From Pseudisothecium myosuroides (lineage: Eukaryota > Streptophyta > Bryopsida > Hypnales > Lembophyllaceae), in NCBI GenBank assembly GCA_951799445.1, contig OX637295.1, positions 4,774,001 to 4,838,000 of the forward strand: a stretch of 64,000 nucleotides of DNA, read 5' to 3'. This document shows positions 1 to 11,040 of the stretch, piece after piece (position 1 is the first letter of the stretch; each line of letters begins with the position of its first letter). A model generated the notes under the pieces. It saw only the letters and a list, made by a program, of their open reading frames with translations, was not told the origin of the DNA and did no database searches. Both the position numbers and the translations under genes were made by a program.

Positions 1-716
1 TTTTGATGCAAATCTTACATCATTGCATTCCTATGTAGTCTCAATCATGCATATCAAATTTCAATTTCAAAAAAGCAAAACTCCATTTTTGGTGAATTTT
101 TTCATTTTATTTTCATGGTTACACGTGATAATTTATTTAAAAACTTTGGTAATGAATTTTTTTAATTCAATTTCAAAGATATATAGGGAACATCCATACA
201 CACATCTTTTTTTCAACAATCATCTCCAAAAGAATTTCACAATTTTCTCTATAGAGATTTCAATATTGGGGTGACAATGTCTAAATTTTGAAAAATAGAT
301 ATTTTATTATTGTAACTAGATTTTGGCAAGGTAATAGTACCATCATATTCAAATGGTGGTACAAAATTAGTTTTGATGTAAGGGCCAAATAGCAAAATCT
401 AGTTAAAATATAAAGATATCTATTTCACAAAGTTTGGTCATATGACACCTTACATTGAACTCTTTCTAGAAGAAATTGTGAAACTTTTTTGGAGATGCTT
501 GTTGAAGGAAAGATGTCTATCTGTATGCTTCCTATATATCTCTGCAATCAAATTAAAAAAATTCGTTACCAATGTTTTTAATAAATTATCATGTAAAGCA
601 ATGAAAATAAAATGAAAAAAATCACCAAAAATGGAGTTTTGCTTTTTTGAAGTTGAAATTTGGTATGCATGACTAGGATTACATAGGAATGCAATGATGC
701 AAGAATTGCATCAAAA
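1..716. repeat. Long foldback (inverted repeat), left end cut by window edge
   Basis: The first 716 bases form a near-continuous palindrome. The left arm (about 1-335) reads as the reverse complement of the right arm (about 375-716) with scattered mismatches. For example, GATGCAAATCTTACATC at the left pairs with the segment ending at 716. The centre is near 358. Both arms are AT-rich and no protein is convincing in either. A transcript would fold into a very long hairpin. The element may extend left of the window, so its true terminus and target-site duplication cannot be seen. Confidence 0.8.
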
Positions 717-805
717 TTGTAAAAAGTAGCATTTGAAAATGGAGGTGTTTGTATGGGAACAAAAAAGGAAGTGTAAGAACTTTGGGTAGGACACTATATA
801 ATTTC

Positions 806-1156
806 AAATGATGTGAAATTTTTCAAGCATGTAGCCACTTGTCTAGGAAAAAGAATCCAAAGAAGCACCACCATTTTGGACATTTTTTCATAGAAAAGTA
901 AGCTTGCGAAGTGCAGTTGCCTTGTTTTTCACAAGGCCAAAAAAATGAACTCAATGGATTTGAATGCGTATATCTTCCAATCCACATGGTGGAAATTTTT
1001 GAAATTTTTACCATATGTTGTCAAATCAGCATACTATAAGATCCCACGGTTACATGTGTCAAAAAAAGTTTTTTTTCTAAGATTTGGTACTTGTACTAGA
1101 AATGGTAATTTTCAAGCGTTTTGGATGAAAATAAAGTCATCAAACTTTAGAGGTTA
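806..1156 (+). mobile_element. Truncated 3' part of a TTAA-type element
   Basis: From about 806 (AAGCATGTAGCC region) to the terminal TTTAGAGGTTAA at 1145-1156, the sequence parallels the last 350 bases of the complete element at 2343-3276. The upstream half is missing or replaced by the foldback at 1-716. Short reading frames here are shared with other copies only as degraded sequence and look non-coding. Confidence 0.6.
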
Positions 1157-2342
1157 AGGTACTAAACTTCAAAACTGTCTCTCCTCCCTTTAGTTTCCCT
1201 CTGAAATACTTATGAGTTTAAAAAAGTCATGAGAAAGGTGTTATTTTTATTTAAGTTTGATAAATGATTGAGCACATATGAGTAATTTGCCTAATATTTC
1301 CTCTAATTGGGATGATTGATCATTAAGAAAAAAACTACAAGAACAAGATCCACATGTAATTGGTTCAAACTTAAATTTTTGGCTAAATATTTCTTAGAAT
1401 ATTATTTGATTTTGCTACTTTCTACAATCTTATTAAAATATAGTAGAAAAATAGGATAAAATCACCAATAATGCTCCACAATATGTAAGATTGTCTAAAC
1501 TATGACTAAAATATACTAGTGAGTTTTGATAGTATTATGAAAGAAAGTACATTAGTTTAGAAGTGGACACTAGTTCTTGGCGCTCGAAGAGTTTTGGTTT
1601 GCAATAGAACTTGAATGATATAACCTATTTTTTTGGTTGAAGTTTTGTTGAAGAGTGTGTCTTGTCATCACTCCCAAATCAAATAATTTAGACTATTTTT
1701 GTATTTTATTCAAGGGCCTAATTCCAAATGAACTTACAATTGAAAGGGGATCATCTTAAAGCATACTTTGGAATTTCTTTGTTCCATACTCTTGATTGAA
1801 ATTTTGGTCGTAAAAATCATTCGCTTTTAAATCAAGCCCAAGTAATGAAAATAATTTGATTAATTATAGTTTCTTTTGTAACCACAATCTATCCATTTTT
1901 TTAAAATATAGAGTGATATGGAAGTTTGGTTCAAACCATGATGTTATTCGCTATAATGTAAGGTAGAGGCACCAATTGCCAACCACGTCCAATACCCAAC
2001 TTGCAGGGTGCGCTATTTCCAACCATAGGCTCGAATTCAAGCTTGGAATGTAATTTTTTTTTCCTTTTCAAGGTTGAGACTAATAAAGTTATGACATATG
2101 TCCCAAAGTAGTGAGCAAAAAAGTAGAAAGTAGTGAGTGGAAAACTAATTTTTGAATGATTGGAATTGGAAGACTCTAGACATTGGCTATTGGTCAAGAG
2201 TATTTTTTGGCTTCCAAAATTTACAATAATTTCAATTTTGGGGATAAAATTCTGAAAATTTTGCTATCCCCATATTTCCTATCTTCCTACATGGGAGAAT
2301 TTTCCACCACCTCATATTGCATATGATCTGCTCCAAAATTGC
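1157..2342. other. AT-rich intergenic DNA, no gene seen
   Basis: No reading frame here has recognisable domains, and I see no strong repeat structure beyond homopolymer runs. The 88-codon minus-strand frame near 1931-2197 resembles no family I know. Confidence 0.6.
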
Positions 2343-3276
2343 TTAACCCCTAAAGGACCAAACATTATTTTTTGGCAACATAGCAATTTTGGGTAGCTCA
2401 CTATGAATGGTGCTTTTTAATTTTTTTCTTTGAAAATTTCACACAACATGTGCCCGAGGAGTAGCTTTAAGGCCCAACACTTTTCATAACATTTGACTAC
2501 ATGGTTAAAAAGTTATTGTATGATATGTCATTTTCAACGAAGTGCGGGCAGCCCAGGCAACTCAAAAAAATTCTTAAAAAATCACTTTTTTTTAAAATAA
2601 AAATTTGAAATTGGTTCTCTAGATTTTTATATACGTGGAAAGCTTTGAATAATTTCATTTTGATTAATGAGATGAAATTTACGAGGAGTTTTAGTTTGAA
2701 GGTAGTTGTGGAATCTCTATTCTAAAATTAACTTTGAAGTCCTTTAATTAATTCAATTTTCAATATTTTTGAAAAAACAAACAAACATCGGGTGTAGATA
2801 ATTTATTACAACATTACAACCGTTGAGATTAGCATGTTTCAATTCCATAAATAAACTCTTGACAATTTTGTATTTTGGATCATTTGCTTCTTTCTACTTA
2901 CTATTTTTTTCCTATATGTTACGCAATTCCAAATGATCTTAAATTTTTCAAGCATGTAGCCAACTTGCCTTGGATAATGAATCCAAAGAGTTACCACCAT
3001 TTTGGACATACAAATTTGACCTTAAGAAGTGTAGGTGCCCGATTTTTTGAAGGGACAAAAAAAGCATTTTTGTCAATTCAAACGCTAATATCTTGCAATG
3101 TACGCGGTGGAAAATTCTGAAATTTTTTCCACATCTTCTCAAACCAGTGCACTATAAGATCTTATGGTTAAATGTGTCCAAAAATGTTTTTTTTTTTAAA
3201 TTTTGGTACTTGTATTAGAAATGGCAGTTTTGGAGTTGTTTTGGTGAAAACATAGTCAAAAGCCTTTAGGGATTAA
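2343..3276 (+). mobile_element. Complete TTAA-type terminal inverted repeat element (copy E1)
   Basis: The left end is TTAACCCCTAAAGGACC and the right end is GCCTTTAGGGATTAA, so the terminal repeats match with one or two changes and TTAA lies at both edges. The length is 934 bases. The interior is AT-rich with no transposase, so it is non-autonomous. It belongs to the same subfamily as 36763-37696: both have GGCAACATAG just inside the left end and a shared GGTTAAAAAGTTATTG stretch. See 9838-10771 for proof that TTAA is the duplicated target. Confidence 0.8.
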
Positions 3277-3815
3277 ATGATCAATTATTGGTGCCTCTAC
3301 CTTACACCTATGGTAAAGTTTTCACATTTTTTAAATTGTAGATTGTCTTTAATATGAATTTTCTTGACTTCTTCTTCAAAAATTCATGGTAATTTCAAAT
3401 TTTCACTTAATACAAATCAGATAATCTTGTAACTCAAAAAAGACACCTGATTTCATGTCTGAAAAAGCAATACAAACATTCTCATTCTTACAAATGGTCA
3501 CAAAGTGGGAGCACGTAGAGTGAAGAACTGTGATCCGAATTCAGTGGTCACCGACGTGTTTACGGGTTAACCGTGATGGGCAGATGCCCAAATATGGACA
3601 ATTAGTTGTCCTGCATTGTTTCTGACCCCCGCCACCTGCATTCCAGGGTGCGCACAGATCACCCAACAAGAAAACAAAAAAATTGAACCCTGGCGGGGAC
3701 TCGTCTAATCCGTGTGGGGAGACATGGCGGCTCCCAAGTGTGTTCTCTGCACCCGGCTGCGGTACAAGACGGCCAGTCGTGGCCGGACATATCAGAGTTT
3801 CCAAACATGAGACAC
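3277..3815. other. Intergenic; AT-rich then a GC-richer block
   Basis: Positions 3277-3480 are AT-rich. Positions 3500-3810 are noticeably GC-richer and end in ATATCAGAGTTTCCAAACAT. Diverged copies of that end recur near 4458 and 5205, so the block is the first of three related repeats. The 87-codon minus-strand frame at 3541-3804 has no recognisable domain and is probably incidental. Confidence 0.5.
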
Positions 3816-4149
3816 AAGGTAACAGGTTGGTTCAGAAATCACCCACCTAAGAGCTGAAACTAAGTTTTGGGGAGGTGAAACATCTCGAACTATTTTTCAG
3901 TAAATTTTCCTTGAAAGACAGGAGGAATTGGCATCTAACCCAAGCCGTTTCATATTTTTTGGAACTTTGTGGAATTAGTTATGAAATTTTGAAGTTGAAG
4001 TGGCATAGGGCTCTAAAATCGCCCACCCCCTAAAATGTGCATTGTTTATATATTGCTGAAGGCTATGAAATAGTTACATGTACGAGCAGTGTGCATTTGA
4101 ATAGGGTGGGCGATTTTAGAGCCTGTGCGATATCAGAGCCTGTTACCTA
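3816..4149. mobile_element. MITE family B, copy 1
   Basis: The ends are AAGGTAACAGG at 3816-3826 and CCTGTTACCT at 4139-4148, inverted. The interior shares long stretches with 9482-9798 and 40219-40554, for example CAGTAAATTTTCCTTGAAAG and TGGAATTAGTTATGAAAT. There are no coding sequences. The terminal motif differs slightly from the other copies (AAGGTAGGAGG), so this is a diverged member. Confidence 0.6.
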
Positions 4150-5387
4150 GCTGGAGGCCAAGCTGTGTGGGCAATATCATACATGATAGCCAGAAATCCA
4201 GTCCCCATGCTGGTTTAAAATAAAGCTCAATTTCAAATCCTGTTAGCCAATGCATGACCCATGAAACACGCGGGACAGGTGGACTGAATTTTTTTTGGCT
4301 GCTGTCAGAGCATCATGCAAATATTTTGGAAGTAAAATGAAACCTGAAGCCTATATAGGAACCGGGGCTCCCCAAGTGTGATGTCTGCACACAAACATCT
4401 GCACACAAACATCTGCACACACTGGGTCCATGGCAGCTTGACTGGTCATGAGATGTAACTTATCAGAGTTTCCAAATGTGAGGCATGGGTGCCTGGCTGG
4501 AGGCAACATGATGCCCCAAATCACACAAGACTTTGACCTCAAAAAAACTCGTAGTTTCTTATTGGCAAGTGAAAGGAGTTTCCAATGCACCCAAAGAATG
4601 CGGCATTTGGATACCGTATGCAAAAGTTACGAAAGAACAAAGTTTGCTCCTAAATTGGTTTCTTCCACATAGGTACATAACTGATTTTGGAGATGTGCAC
4701 AGAATCAAGATGGCGGTTTAGCGTCAGTGGCACATTTACCTTAGGCCAAGTTACACGGGCAACATAATGCCCAAAATCACACAAAACTTTTAATTTAATT
4801 TAATTTTTTTTAATTTTTTTTCTCTTTCACAAATGAAACAGAGTTCCATTGCAAAAGGCAAAACACAAGGCCTGCCAGCCAGCCAGCCACAAGTGGGCCT
4901 GGCAGGCCAGACCCAGCACCTCCATCCAGTACACCAAATCACACAAGACTTTGAGAAAAACAGAAGCTCAATCTCAAATCCCAGTAGCCAGTGCACACAC
5001 AGCCAGCCTTTGAAACCGCAAAACAAGAGAGATCCAGATTGGAAAAATAAAAAATAAAAAATTCTCTTACTGTCAGAGCATGCACATCCACTGAATCCTG
5101 ATGAAGCCGGCCGGGTGTCCAGGTGTCCGGCCAGCCGGCCGGCGGGCAAGGGCTCTCAAGTGTGCGTGTCTGCACCTGGGGGTTACAAGGGTGATCATGA
5201 GACGTATCAGAGTTTCCAAATGTGAGACCACGCAGGAAGATAAGCCCTATGCTCGTGTTTCGAGGCGGAAGCGCTGAAGAAAAAAGAAACGGCTGAGTGT
5301 GAGCTCATGTCCATGGGAGCGACAGACAGACAGAGTCACTCCCAGACGCGTAACTTAGCATGCAATTGTAAGATGGTGTGCAGCTAG
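4150..5387. repeat. Cluster of diverged short repeats
   Basis: Several motifs recur within this block. ATCACACAAGACTTTGA and close variants appear near 4520, 4775 and 4935. TATCAGAGTTTCCAAATGTG appears near 4458 and 5205. The part at about 4530-4705 is present again in inverted orientation at 23598-23775. Reading frames of up to 119 codons occur, but they cross these repeats and show no domain. I read this as decayed repeats rather than a gene. Confidence 0.5.
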
Positions 5388-6215
5388 TGATCCTAGAATT
5401 AGTTTATGGAATTCAGTGCAATATGCTACCCAGTGATTCCAAAACTAGTTTATGGAATTTAGTGCAATATGCTGCCTAGTTTAGAGAATTCAGTGCAATA
5501 TGCTACCTAGTGATCCCAAAACTAGTTTATGGAATTTAGTGCAATATGCTACCTAGTTTAGAGAATTCAGTGCAATATGCTACCTAGTGATCCCAAAACT
5601 AGTTTATGGAATTTAGTGCAATATGCTACCTAGTTTAGAGAATTCAGTGCAATATGCTACCTAGTGATCCCAAAACTAGTTTATGGAATTTAGTGCAATA
5701 TGCTACCTAGTTTAGAGAATTCAGTGCAATATGCTACCTAGTGATCCCAAAACTAGTTTATGGAATTTAGTGCAATATGCTACCTAGTTTAGAGAATTCA
5801 GTGCAATATGCTACCCAGTGATCCCAAAACTAGTTTATGGAATTTAATGCAATATGCTACCTAGTGATCCCAAAACTAGTTTATGAAATTTAGTGCAATA
5901 TACTGCCTAGTTTAGAGAATTTAGTGCAATATACTACCCAGTGATCCCAAAACTAGTTTATGGAATTTAGTGCAATATGCTGCCTAGTTTAGAGAATTCA
6001 GTGCAATATGCTACCTAGTGATCCCAAAACTAGTTTATGGAATTTAGTACAATATGCTACCCAGTGATCCCAAAACTAGTTCATGGAATTTAGTGCAATA
6101 TGTTGCCTAGTTTAGAGAATTTTTTCAATATGCTACCTAGTGATCCCAAAACTAGTTTATGGAATTTTGTGCAATGTGCTGCCTAGTTTAGAGAATTTAG
6201 TGCAATATGCTACCT
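5388..6215. repeat. Minisatellite, 77-bp unit made of two related halves
   Basis: The landmark GTGATCCCAAAACTAG starts at 5510, 5587, 5664, 5741 and 5818, exactly 77 bases apart. Each unit holds two versions of a shorter motif ending in GTGCAATATGCTACCTAG, one starting TTTATGGAATT and one TTTAGAGAATT. Copies become more diverged towards 6215 and units are lost or shortened. The array is non-coding and its exact spacing makes the core of it look young. Confidence 0.95.
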
Positions 6216-6720
6216 TGAAGACAAACAGGCATCAACTTTGGCTACCTTGATAGTGAATGACTTAAAAAAAGGATTTTGCAAGTTGAAAAGGATGATTGGG
6301 AGTACTGTAACCCAGAACAAACTAGATAGATGCTAATTCCAATGTGGAGGAAGTAACAAATTGGCTATCAAATTTTGTTGGTTGTTGCAGTTTTGGCCAA
6401 AATATAATTTTTTTGAAGATTTTCTCCAATGTACATCAATTAGCTACTGAAAATTTAAGTAGCAATGGAGCGAGTTTTAGCCAGTGTTGTAATCACTGAT
6501 GCTACCTTCAAGACAAACAAGCATCAACTTTGACTACCTTGAGAGCAAGTAGTATTGAAGAAAAAATAGAAAAGAAAGGATTTTGTAAGTTGTGAAGGAT
6601 TATTGGGAGTACTATAACACAAAATTGATTGAATAGATGCTAATTCCAATGTGGAAGAAGTTGCAAATTGACTATCAAATTCTATTGTTTGTTGCTGTTT
6701 TGGTTTAAATGTCTCCATGA
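6212..6720. repeat. Tandem duplication of about 290 bp
   Basis: GCTACCTTGAAGACAAACAG at 6212 and GCTACCTTCAAGACAAACAA near 6501 begin two diverged copies that continue in parallel through AGATGCTAATTCCAATGTGG. The start overlaps the last unit of the preceding minisatellite, so the GCTACCT word is shared. Confidence 0.8.
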
Positions 6721-7332
6721 ACCCTGTAAAGATGGGCTAGTCTTCGCGGAAATCACCCTTTCTAATACAGTGGGAATCATCTACTTTAAGAAAACCAAAA
6801 GTACTCATTGGAGGTCAAGCTACTATACAAGGTCTTCCCTTTTGCACAAAATTCCAAGGATGAACAATTGCACTTTTGTCTTACATGAAAGTACTCGTTG
6901 TCATCCATCGGACACTTAGTATCTGCAGTAGTGTTATAGGATTAAAGGCCCTTTTTTAAACTGTACTATACTAAGGTAGAAACACCCAAAAGCGTCCCTA
7001 CTCCCATTCTTGTACCCTAGATTACCATTAAATGTGTCCCTAGACTTTCATCAATGTGTCCTACAAATGCTTAACTCTAATTTGCTGATGCATTTGAAGG
7101 ACACATACTGAACTTTGATTAGATGACTACTAATTTTTGCAAATTTCAATTTAGGATCCATCTATGTGACAATTTCAGTGGTCTAGAGAGCTGTCACTTT
7201 GAAAAATCATAGAAACTACAAACTACATCCAAAAAATATTTTTTGTTTATTTTAATATTCATGATTTTTACTTGCTATTACTACAAAATATATTATTTTA
7301 AGAAAAAGGTGCCTCCAACTATGCTGAATTGC
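6721..7332. other. Intergenic, no gene seen
   Basis: AT-rich sequence without a supported gene. It ends at the left terminus of the TTAA element at 7333. Confidence 0.55.
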
Positions 7333-7920
7333 TTAACCCCTAAAGTCCCATTGGCCCTACGGGGGCCAAAATGCAACTTTGGGTAGGTTCATACGGTCTC
7401 AATATTCATCATAATCTTATAAAACTTTTTGTGTAGCTAGAAAAATACATAAGCTTCTTGGAAGTATAATTTTTATTTCAATCGGTGCCCAGAAGCAAAA
7501 GTTATGGCACAAAAAGCTGAAAACGGAGGTCGGCAGGCAGCCTAAAAAAAGTCACAAAAAGTCAAAATATTTTTATTTTTTTTAAATTCCTAAAATATTA
7601 TATTTTTGTGTACATGTGAAACTTTGATTAATTCTATTTGGACTACCGATTAAAAAGTTAGGGATAATCTTGTTTTTTGACCAATCTAAGCATGTTCCTA
7701 AGAAAAAACATTTTGTCCAACTTTGAATGCTAATATCTTCCAATTCGTACGGTCAAATTTGATGAAATTTTTACCACATGATCTCAAACAAGTGAAGTAC
7801 AAGAAGCTACGGTTAGATTCTAAAAAAAACATTTTTTCTGCTTTCATGGGTGAATGTTGCAAAAATGGCACTCTTGAGTGGATTTTGACAGAAAAATGGC
7901 CTTGGGACTTCAGGGGTTAA
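7333..7920 (+). mobile_element. Complete short TTAA-type element (copy E2)
   Basis: The left end is TTAACCCCTAAAGTCCC and the right end is GGGACTTCAGGGGTTAA, a 17-base terminal inverted repeat with one mismatch and TTAA at both edges. The length is 588 bases. Just inside the left end, TTGGCCCTACGGGGGCCAA forms a hairpin. No transposase is encoded. The internal AAGTTATGGCACAAAAAGC segment is shared with the copies at 8841 and 9838. Confidence 0.85.
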
Positions 7921-8620
7921 AATTGATGTTTTAGGGTGTTTCCACCGCAGTAGAGCAAGGACTTTTTGGGTAGAAACTCAGGTAATTTTAGCCAGTTTAG
8001 AGATTGCTGATGGTGGGTGGGTGTGGAGGTTTTTGGGGTCGCGATCTGATTTGCTGCAGAGCGGGGGGGGAGTACGTAGAGCCAGCCAGACGGTGGGTGC
8101 TCTGGCAACCGAATCACGCACACGAGCCAGCCCATCATGCTCCGTGGCTAAACTCACTTAGCCTTGGCTGATTATGAAAGGAATTCAAGTTTTCACTGCC
8201 ACTGCATGGCCTCCCTGCCTGCTCAGCATCAACGAAAATGGAGGCAATCGAAATCGTTCAATTGATGCCCCGGGACGGATGGACGGACGGAAAAACACAC
8301 CCACCCATCCTCGCCTTGCCAGTTTCATGGCAGGGCGCAGTAATAATAAGTTGGGCATGGTGTCCTTTACTAACTGAAATCCTTCAGTCAGGTTCTGCGC
8401 CTGCTGGGAGGTTTATTCTCTGGCTGTATTTGCGCCAAAATTTTGAAAATGAGAAATAAAATAAAATATACTGAGCGAGCGGTCTCATGAGGGACGGATG
8501 GATGTCAGATGGGGTTACTGGAAGATTCCCTTGCTTTCCTTGTTTCAACTGTTGAGAGTTGATTTTCTTAGAAACTCTCCTTGAAAGGGCTGGCTTCCAA
8601 GTGGAGTCAAGGCTGGTGAA
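7921..8620. other. GC-richer intergenic segment, no gene seen
   Basis: This stretch (roughly 7990-8620) is less AT-rich than its surroundings. Overlapping frames of 65-82 codons exist on both strands without recognisable domains. It could be a decayed low-copy sequence. Confidence 0.45.
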
Positions 8621-8820
8621 GCCGCCAATCATCGGTGGAGTCCATTTTTTCTAGAGTCCCCATCCCACGGATCATTGGTGGAGTCTTGGTTTTTCTAAAG
8701 TCCCCATCCCACCAATCATTGGTGGAATTTGGGTTTTCTAAGGTCTCCATCATTCCCACCGATCATCAATGAAGTATGTGTTCTCTAAAATGCCACATTT
8801 AACTATTTCTAGATTGTTTA
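8621..8820. repeat. Short tandem array, unit about 45-49 bp (left block)
   Basis: Three to four units carry CCCCATCCCACCAATCATTG followed by GTGGAGTCTGGGTTTTCTAA-like text. Each unit contains a small palindrome (CCACCAATCATTGGTGG). The same array resumes in the same orientation at 11206-11400, so the elements between appear to have inserted into or next to it. Confidence 0.75.
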
Positions 8821-9481
8821 GTGAATTCTGGACAATGCACTTAACCCCTAAAGGACTATTGTCCCTACGGGGGACAAATGCATTTTCGGGCAGGTACCTA
8901 CGGGCTGAAATTTTCTCTTGATTTTTTGAAACTTTTTTTGGAGGTAGAAAAATTGATTAGCTTCAAGGGAATATAATATTTTTTACAATCGGTGCCCAGG
9001 AAAAAAAGTTATGACCATATAAGCTCAAAACAGGCTACGGGGGGCAGCTCGGGCAGCAAAAAAAAAATGGACAAAAATTTGAATTTTTGTCCATTTTTTT
9101 TAATAGTTTTTTTCTCATAGGTTATATTTTTGGCTATCTGGAAAGCTTTGATTCATTTCATTTGACTTTGTTATGAGGAAGTTATGGACATTCTTGTTTT
9201 TCGGGCAGTTAGAGCATCTTCTTGAAAAAAATAACTTTAGGATTCATTTCTGAATGCAATTTTTCAAATTTTTCAATTTTCTTTTTTTTGCATGGTCTGA
9301 TTTACTTGTTAGAACAATCCCACCATTGGGATTAGTGCATTTTAATTCCATCTAAAATATATGAATATTTTAGATTTTCCTTCTATCTCGTACCTACATC
9401 TACTTAACAATTTTTTTAAGAATGATAATTAAGTTTTTTTTGAATTTTTTTTTTCCTAGACTCTCAACTCAATTCTCCACT

Positions 9482-9798
9482 AAGGTAGGAGGTCCATAAA
9501 GCGACCATCTAAGCGTTGAACCTGAATTTTGGGGAGGTAAAACATCTTGAAATATTTTTCAGTAAATTTTCCTTGAAAGACAAGAAGAAATGGCATCTGG
9601 CTCAAGTTGTTTCATATTTTTTGGAGCTTTGTGGAATTAGTTATGAAATTTTGAAGCTGAAAAGCCAAAGGGCTGTAAAAGCGACCACCTCCTAGAATGT
9701 ACATCATTTGTACATTTTGATAAATTGAAGAAAGCAAAATGTACTTCTGTGTCCTGTTCGGTTCAAAATGCCCGGTCGGAGTTCGAGCCTCCTACCTT
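9482..9798. mobile_element. MITE family B, copy 2, nested in E3
   Basis: The terminal inverted repeats are AAGGTAGGAGG (9482-9492) and CCTCCTACCTT (9788-9798), giving a length of 317. It interrupts E3 right after CAATTCTCCAC. The sister copy at 13649-14573 reads through this point. The target duplication is unclear because the flanking bases have changed; TA or a 3-base target is compatible. Confidence 0.8.
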
Positions 9799-9837
9799 GC
9801 AAGCATTAAAAGCTCAAAACTCTGTAGTGCAAAAATT

Positions 9838-10771
9838 TTAACCCCTAAAGGACCGTTTGTCCCCTCAGGGGACAAACGGGGTCCGGGCAGGTTCCTATTG
9901 TCTCAATTTTTAGTGATATTTTTTGGGATTTTTTGAGGTTGTGTACTTTTGCGAGAGCTTTGTGAATATATAATTTTTATTTTAATTGATGCCCAGGAGA
10001 AAAAATTATGGCACAATAAGTAAAAATGGAGTTTGACGGGCAGCTCAAAAAAAATCACAGAAAATCAAAATAACTTTTTTTTCAAATTTTTTTCTCAAAG
10101 ATTACATTTTTTTCTACATGTGAAGCTTTGTTTCATTCAATTTGGACTAATAATGAGAAAGTTATGGACAATCTTAGTTTTTCAGACAATCTAAGCGTCT
10201 TCTTGGAAAAATAACTTTTAGAATTCATTTTTGAATGCAATTTTCAGAATTTTTCAAAAAAAATTGTTAGAAAGGGTTAGATTTTTTTGCTAGAACAATC
10301 TTACCGTTGGAATTATTGTGATTCAATTCCTTCTAATAGCTATTAACAATTCAATTTTTCTTTCAATCTTGAACCCACTTCTACTTAACAATTTTTTAAT
10401 GAGTGAAAATTAAATGGCTTTTTTCCTAAATTTTTTTGGTAGATTTTCAACTCAACTACTTAACATAAATAAGTAGAAAATCAAAATCATTAGTGCAAAA
10501 AACTTGAACTAAAAAGATTCAAAGCCAAAAAATCTAGTCAAACAAGGTGCAAAAAAACTTGTTTCTTTCACTTTAAATGCATATATCTTGCAATCTACAC
10601 GGTCAAAGTTTCTGAAATTTCTTCCATGTATTCATATACTAGTCAAATATAGGATCTTACAATTGGATATGCAAAAAAGAACAATTTTTAAAGTTTTTTT
10701 CTCTTTGCAATAGATTTGGCAGTTTTGAGTGTAGTTTGATGGGAAAAAAGCCTCGGTCCTTTAGGGGTTAA
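9838..10771 (+). mobile_element. Complete TTAA-type element (copy E4) with readable empty site
   Basis: The terminal inverted repeats are perfect over 18 bases: TTAACCCCTAAAGGACCG and its complement. The length is 934 bases counting TTAA at both ends. The flanks are GCAAAAATT before the first TTAA and GTTAAAAATG after the last. The related copy at 13649-14573 has the same flanks joined by a single TTAA (complement of 13914-13917). So the element inserted at TTAA and duplicated exactly those four bases, the piggyBac signature. No transposase is encoded. Confidence 0.92.
9850..9884 (+). other. Subterminal hairpin of E4
   Basis: CCGTTTGTCCCC and GGGGACAAACGG (9853-9879) pair perfectly around a 3-base TCA loop, and GGAC/GTCC outside can extend the stem. 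Comparable but different hairpins occupy the same place in the copies at 7333, 8841, 12255, 13649 (at its right end), 38002 and 59379. This suggests a conserved structural or protein-binding role. Confidence 0.8.
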
Positions 10772-11040
10772 GTTAAAAATGTTCAAAGTCAAAAAATCCA
10801 GTCCCGCAATGTGCTGAAAAACTTGTTTTTTCCACTTTAAACACAGATATCTTGCAATCTATGCGGTCAAAAATTCTGAAATTTTTTCCACACTTTTTTA
10901 TACTAGTTAGGTGTAAGATCCTACGGTTAGATGTGAAAAAAAAACAATTAAATTTTTTTTTAACTCTTTGCTACAGAAATGACAGTTTTCAGTGTTTTTT
11001 GGCAGAAAAAAGGCCTCGGTCCTTTAGGGGTTAAGATCTT

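Larger units (their letters stand above)
8841..11034 (+). mobile_element. TTAA-type element (copy E3), split by two nested insertions
   Basis: The left end is TTAACCCCTAAAGGACTATT at 8841 and the right end is GGTCCTTTAGGGGTTAA ending at 11034. With the nested MITE B (9482-9798) and nested E4 (9838-10771) removed, the remainder lines up along its whole length with the reverse complement of 13649-14573. A hairpin, TTGTCCCTACGGGGGACAA, sits just inside the left end. It is non-autonomous. Confidence 0.85.

Noticed and set aside
2343..2360. TTTAGGG/CCCTAAA words in the element ends look like plant telomere repeats
   Set aside because: They occur once per element end, as part of TTAACCCCTAAAGG, never in tandem. 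They are transposon termini, not telomeric tracts.
3541..3804. 87-codon minus-strand frame in a GC-rich block
   Set aside because: It lies in a block whose pieces recur near 4460 and 5205 as repeats, and no domain or splice context supports a gene.
5388..6215. Regularly spaced repeat that might suggest a CRISPR array
   Set aside because: The 77-base unit repeats in full without unique spacers, the DNA is eukaryotic, and there are no cas genes.
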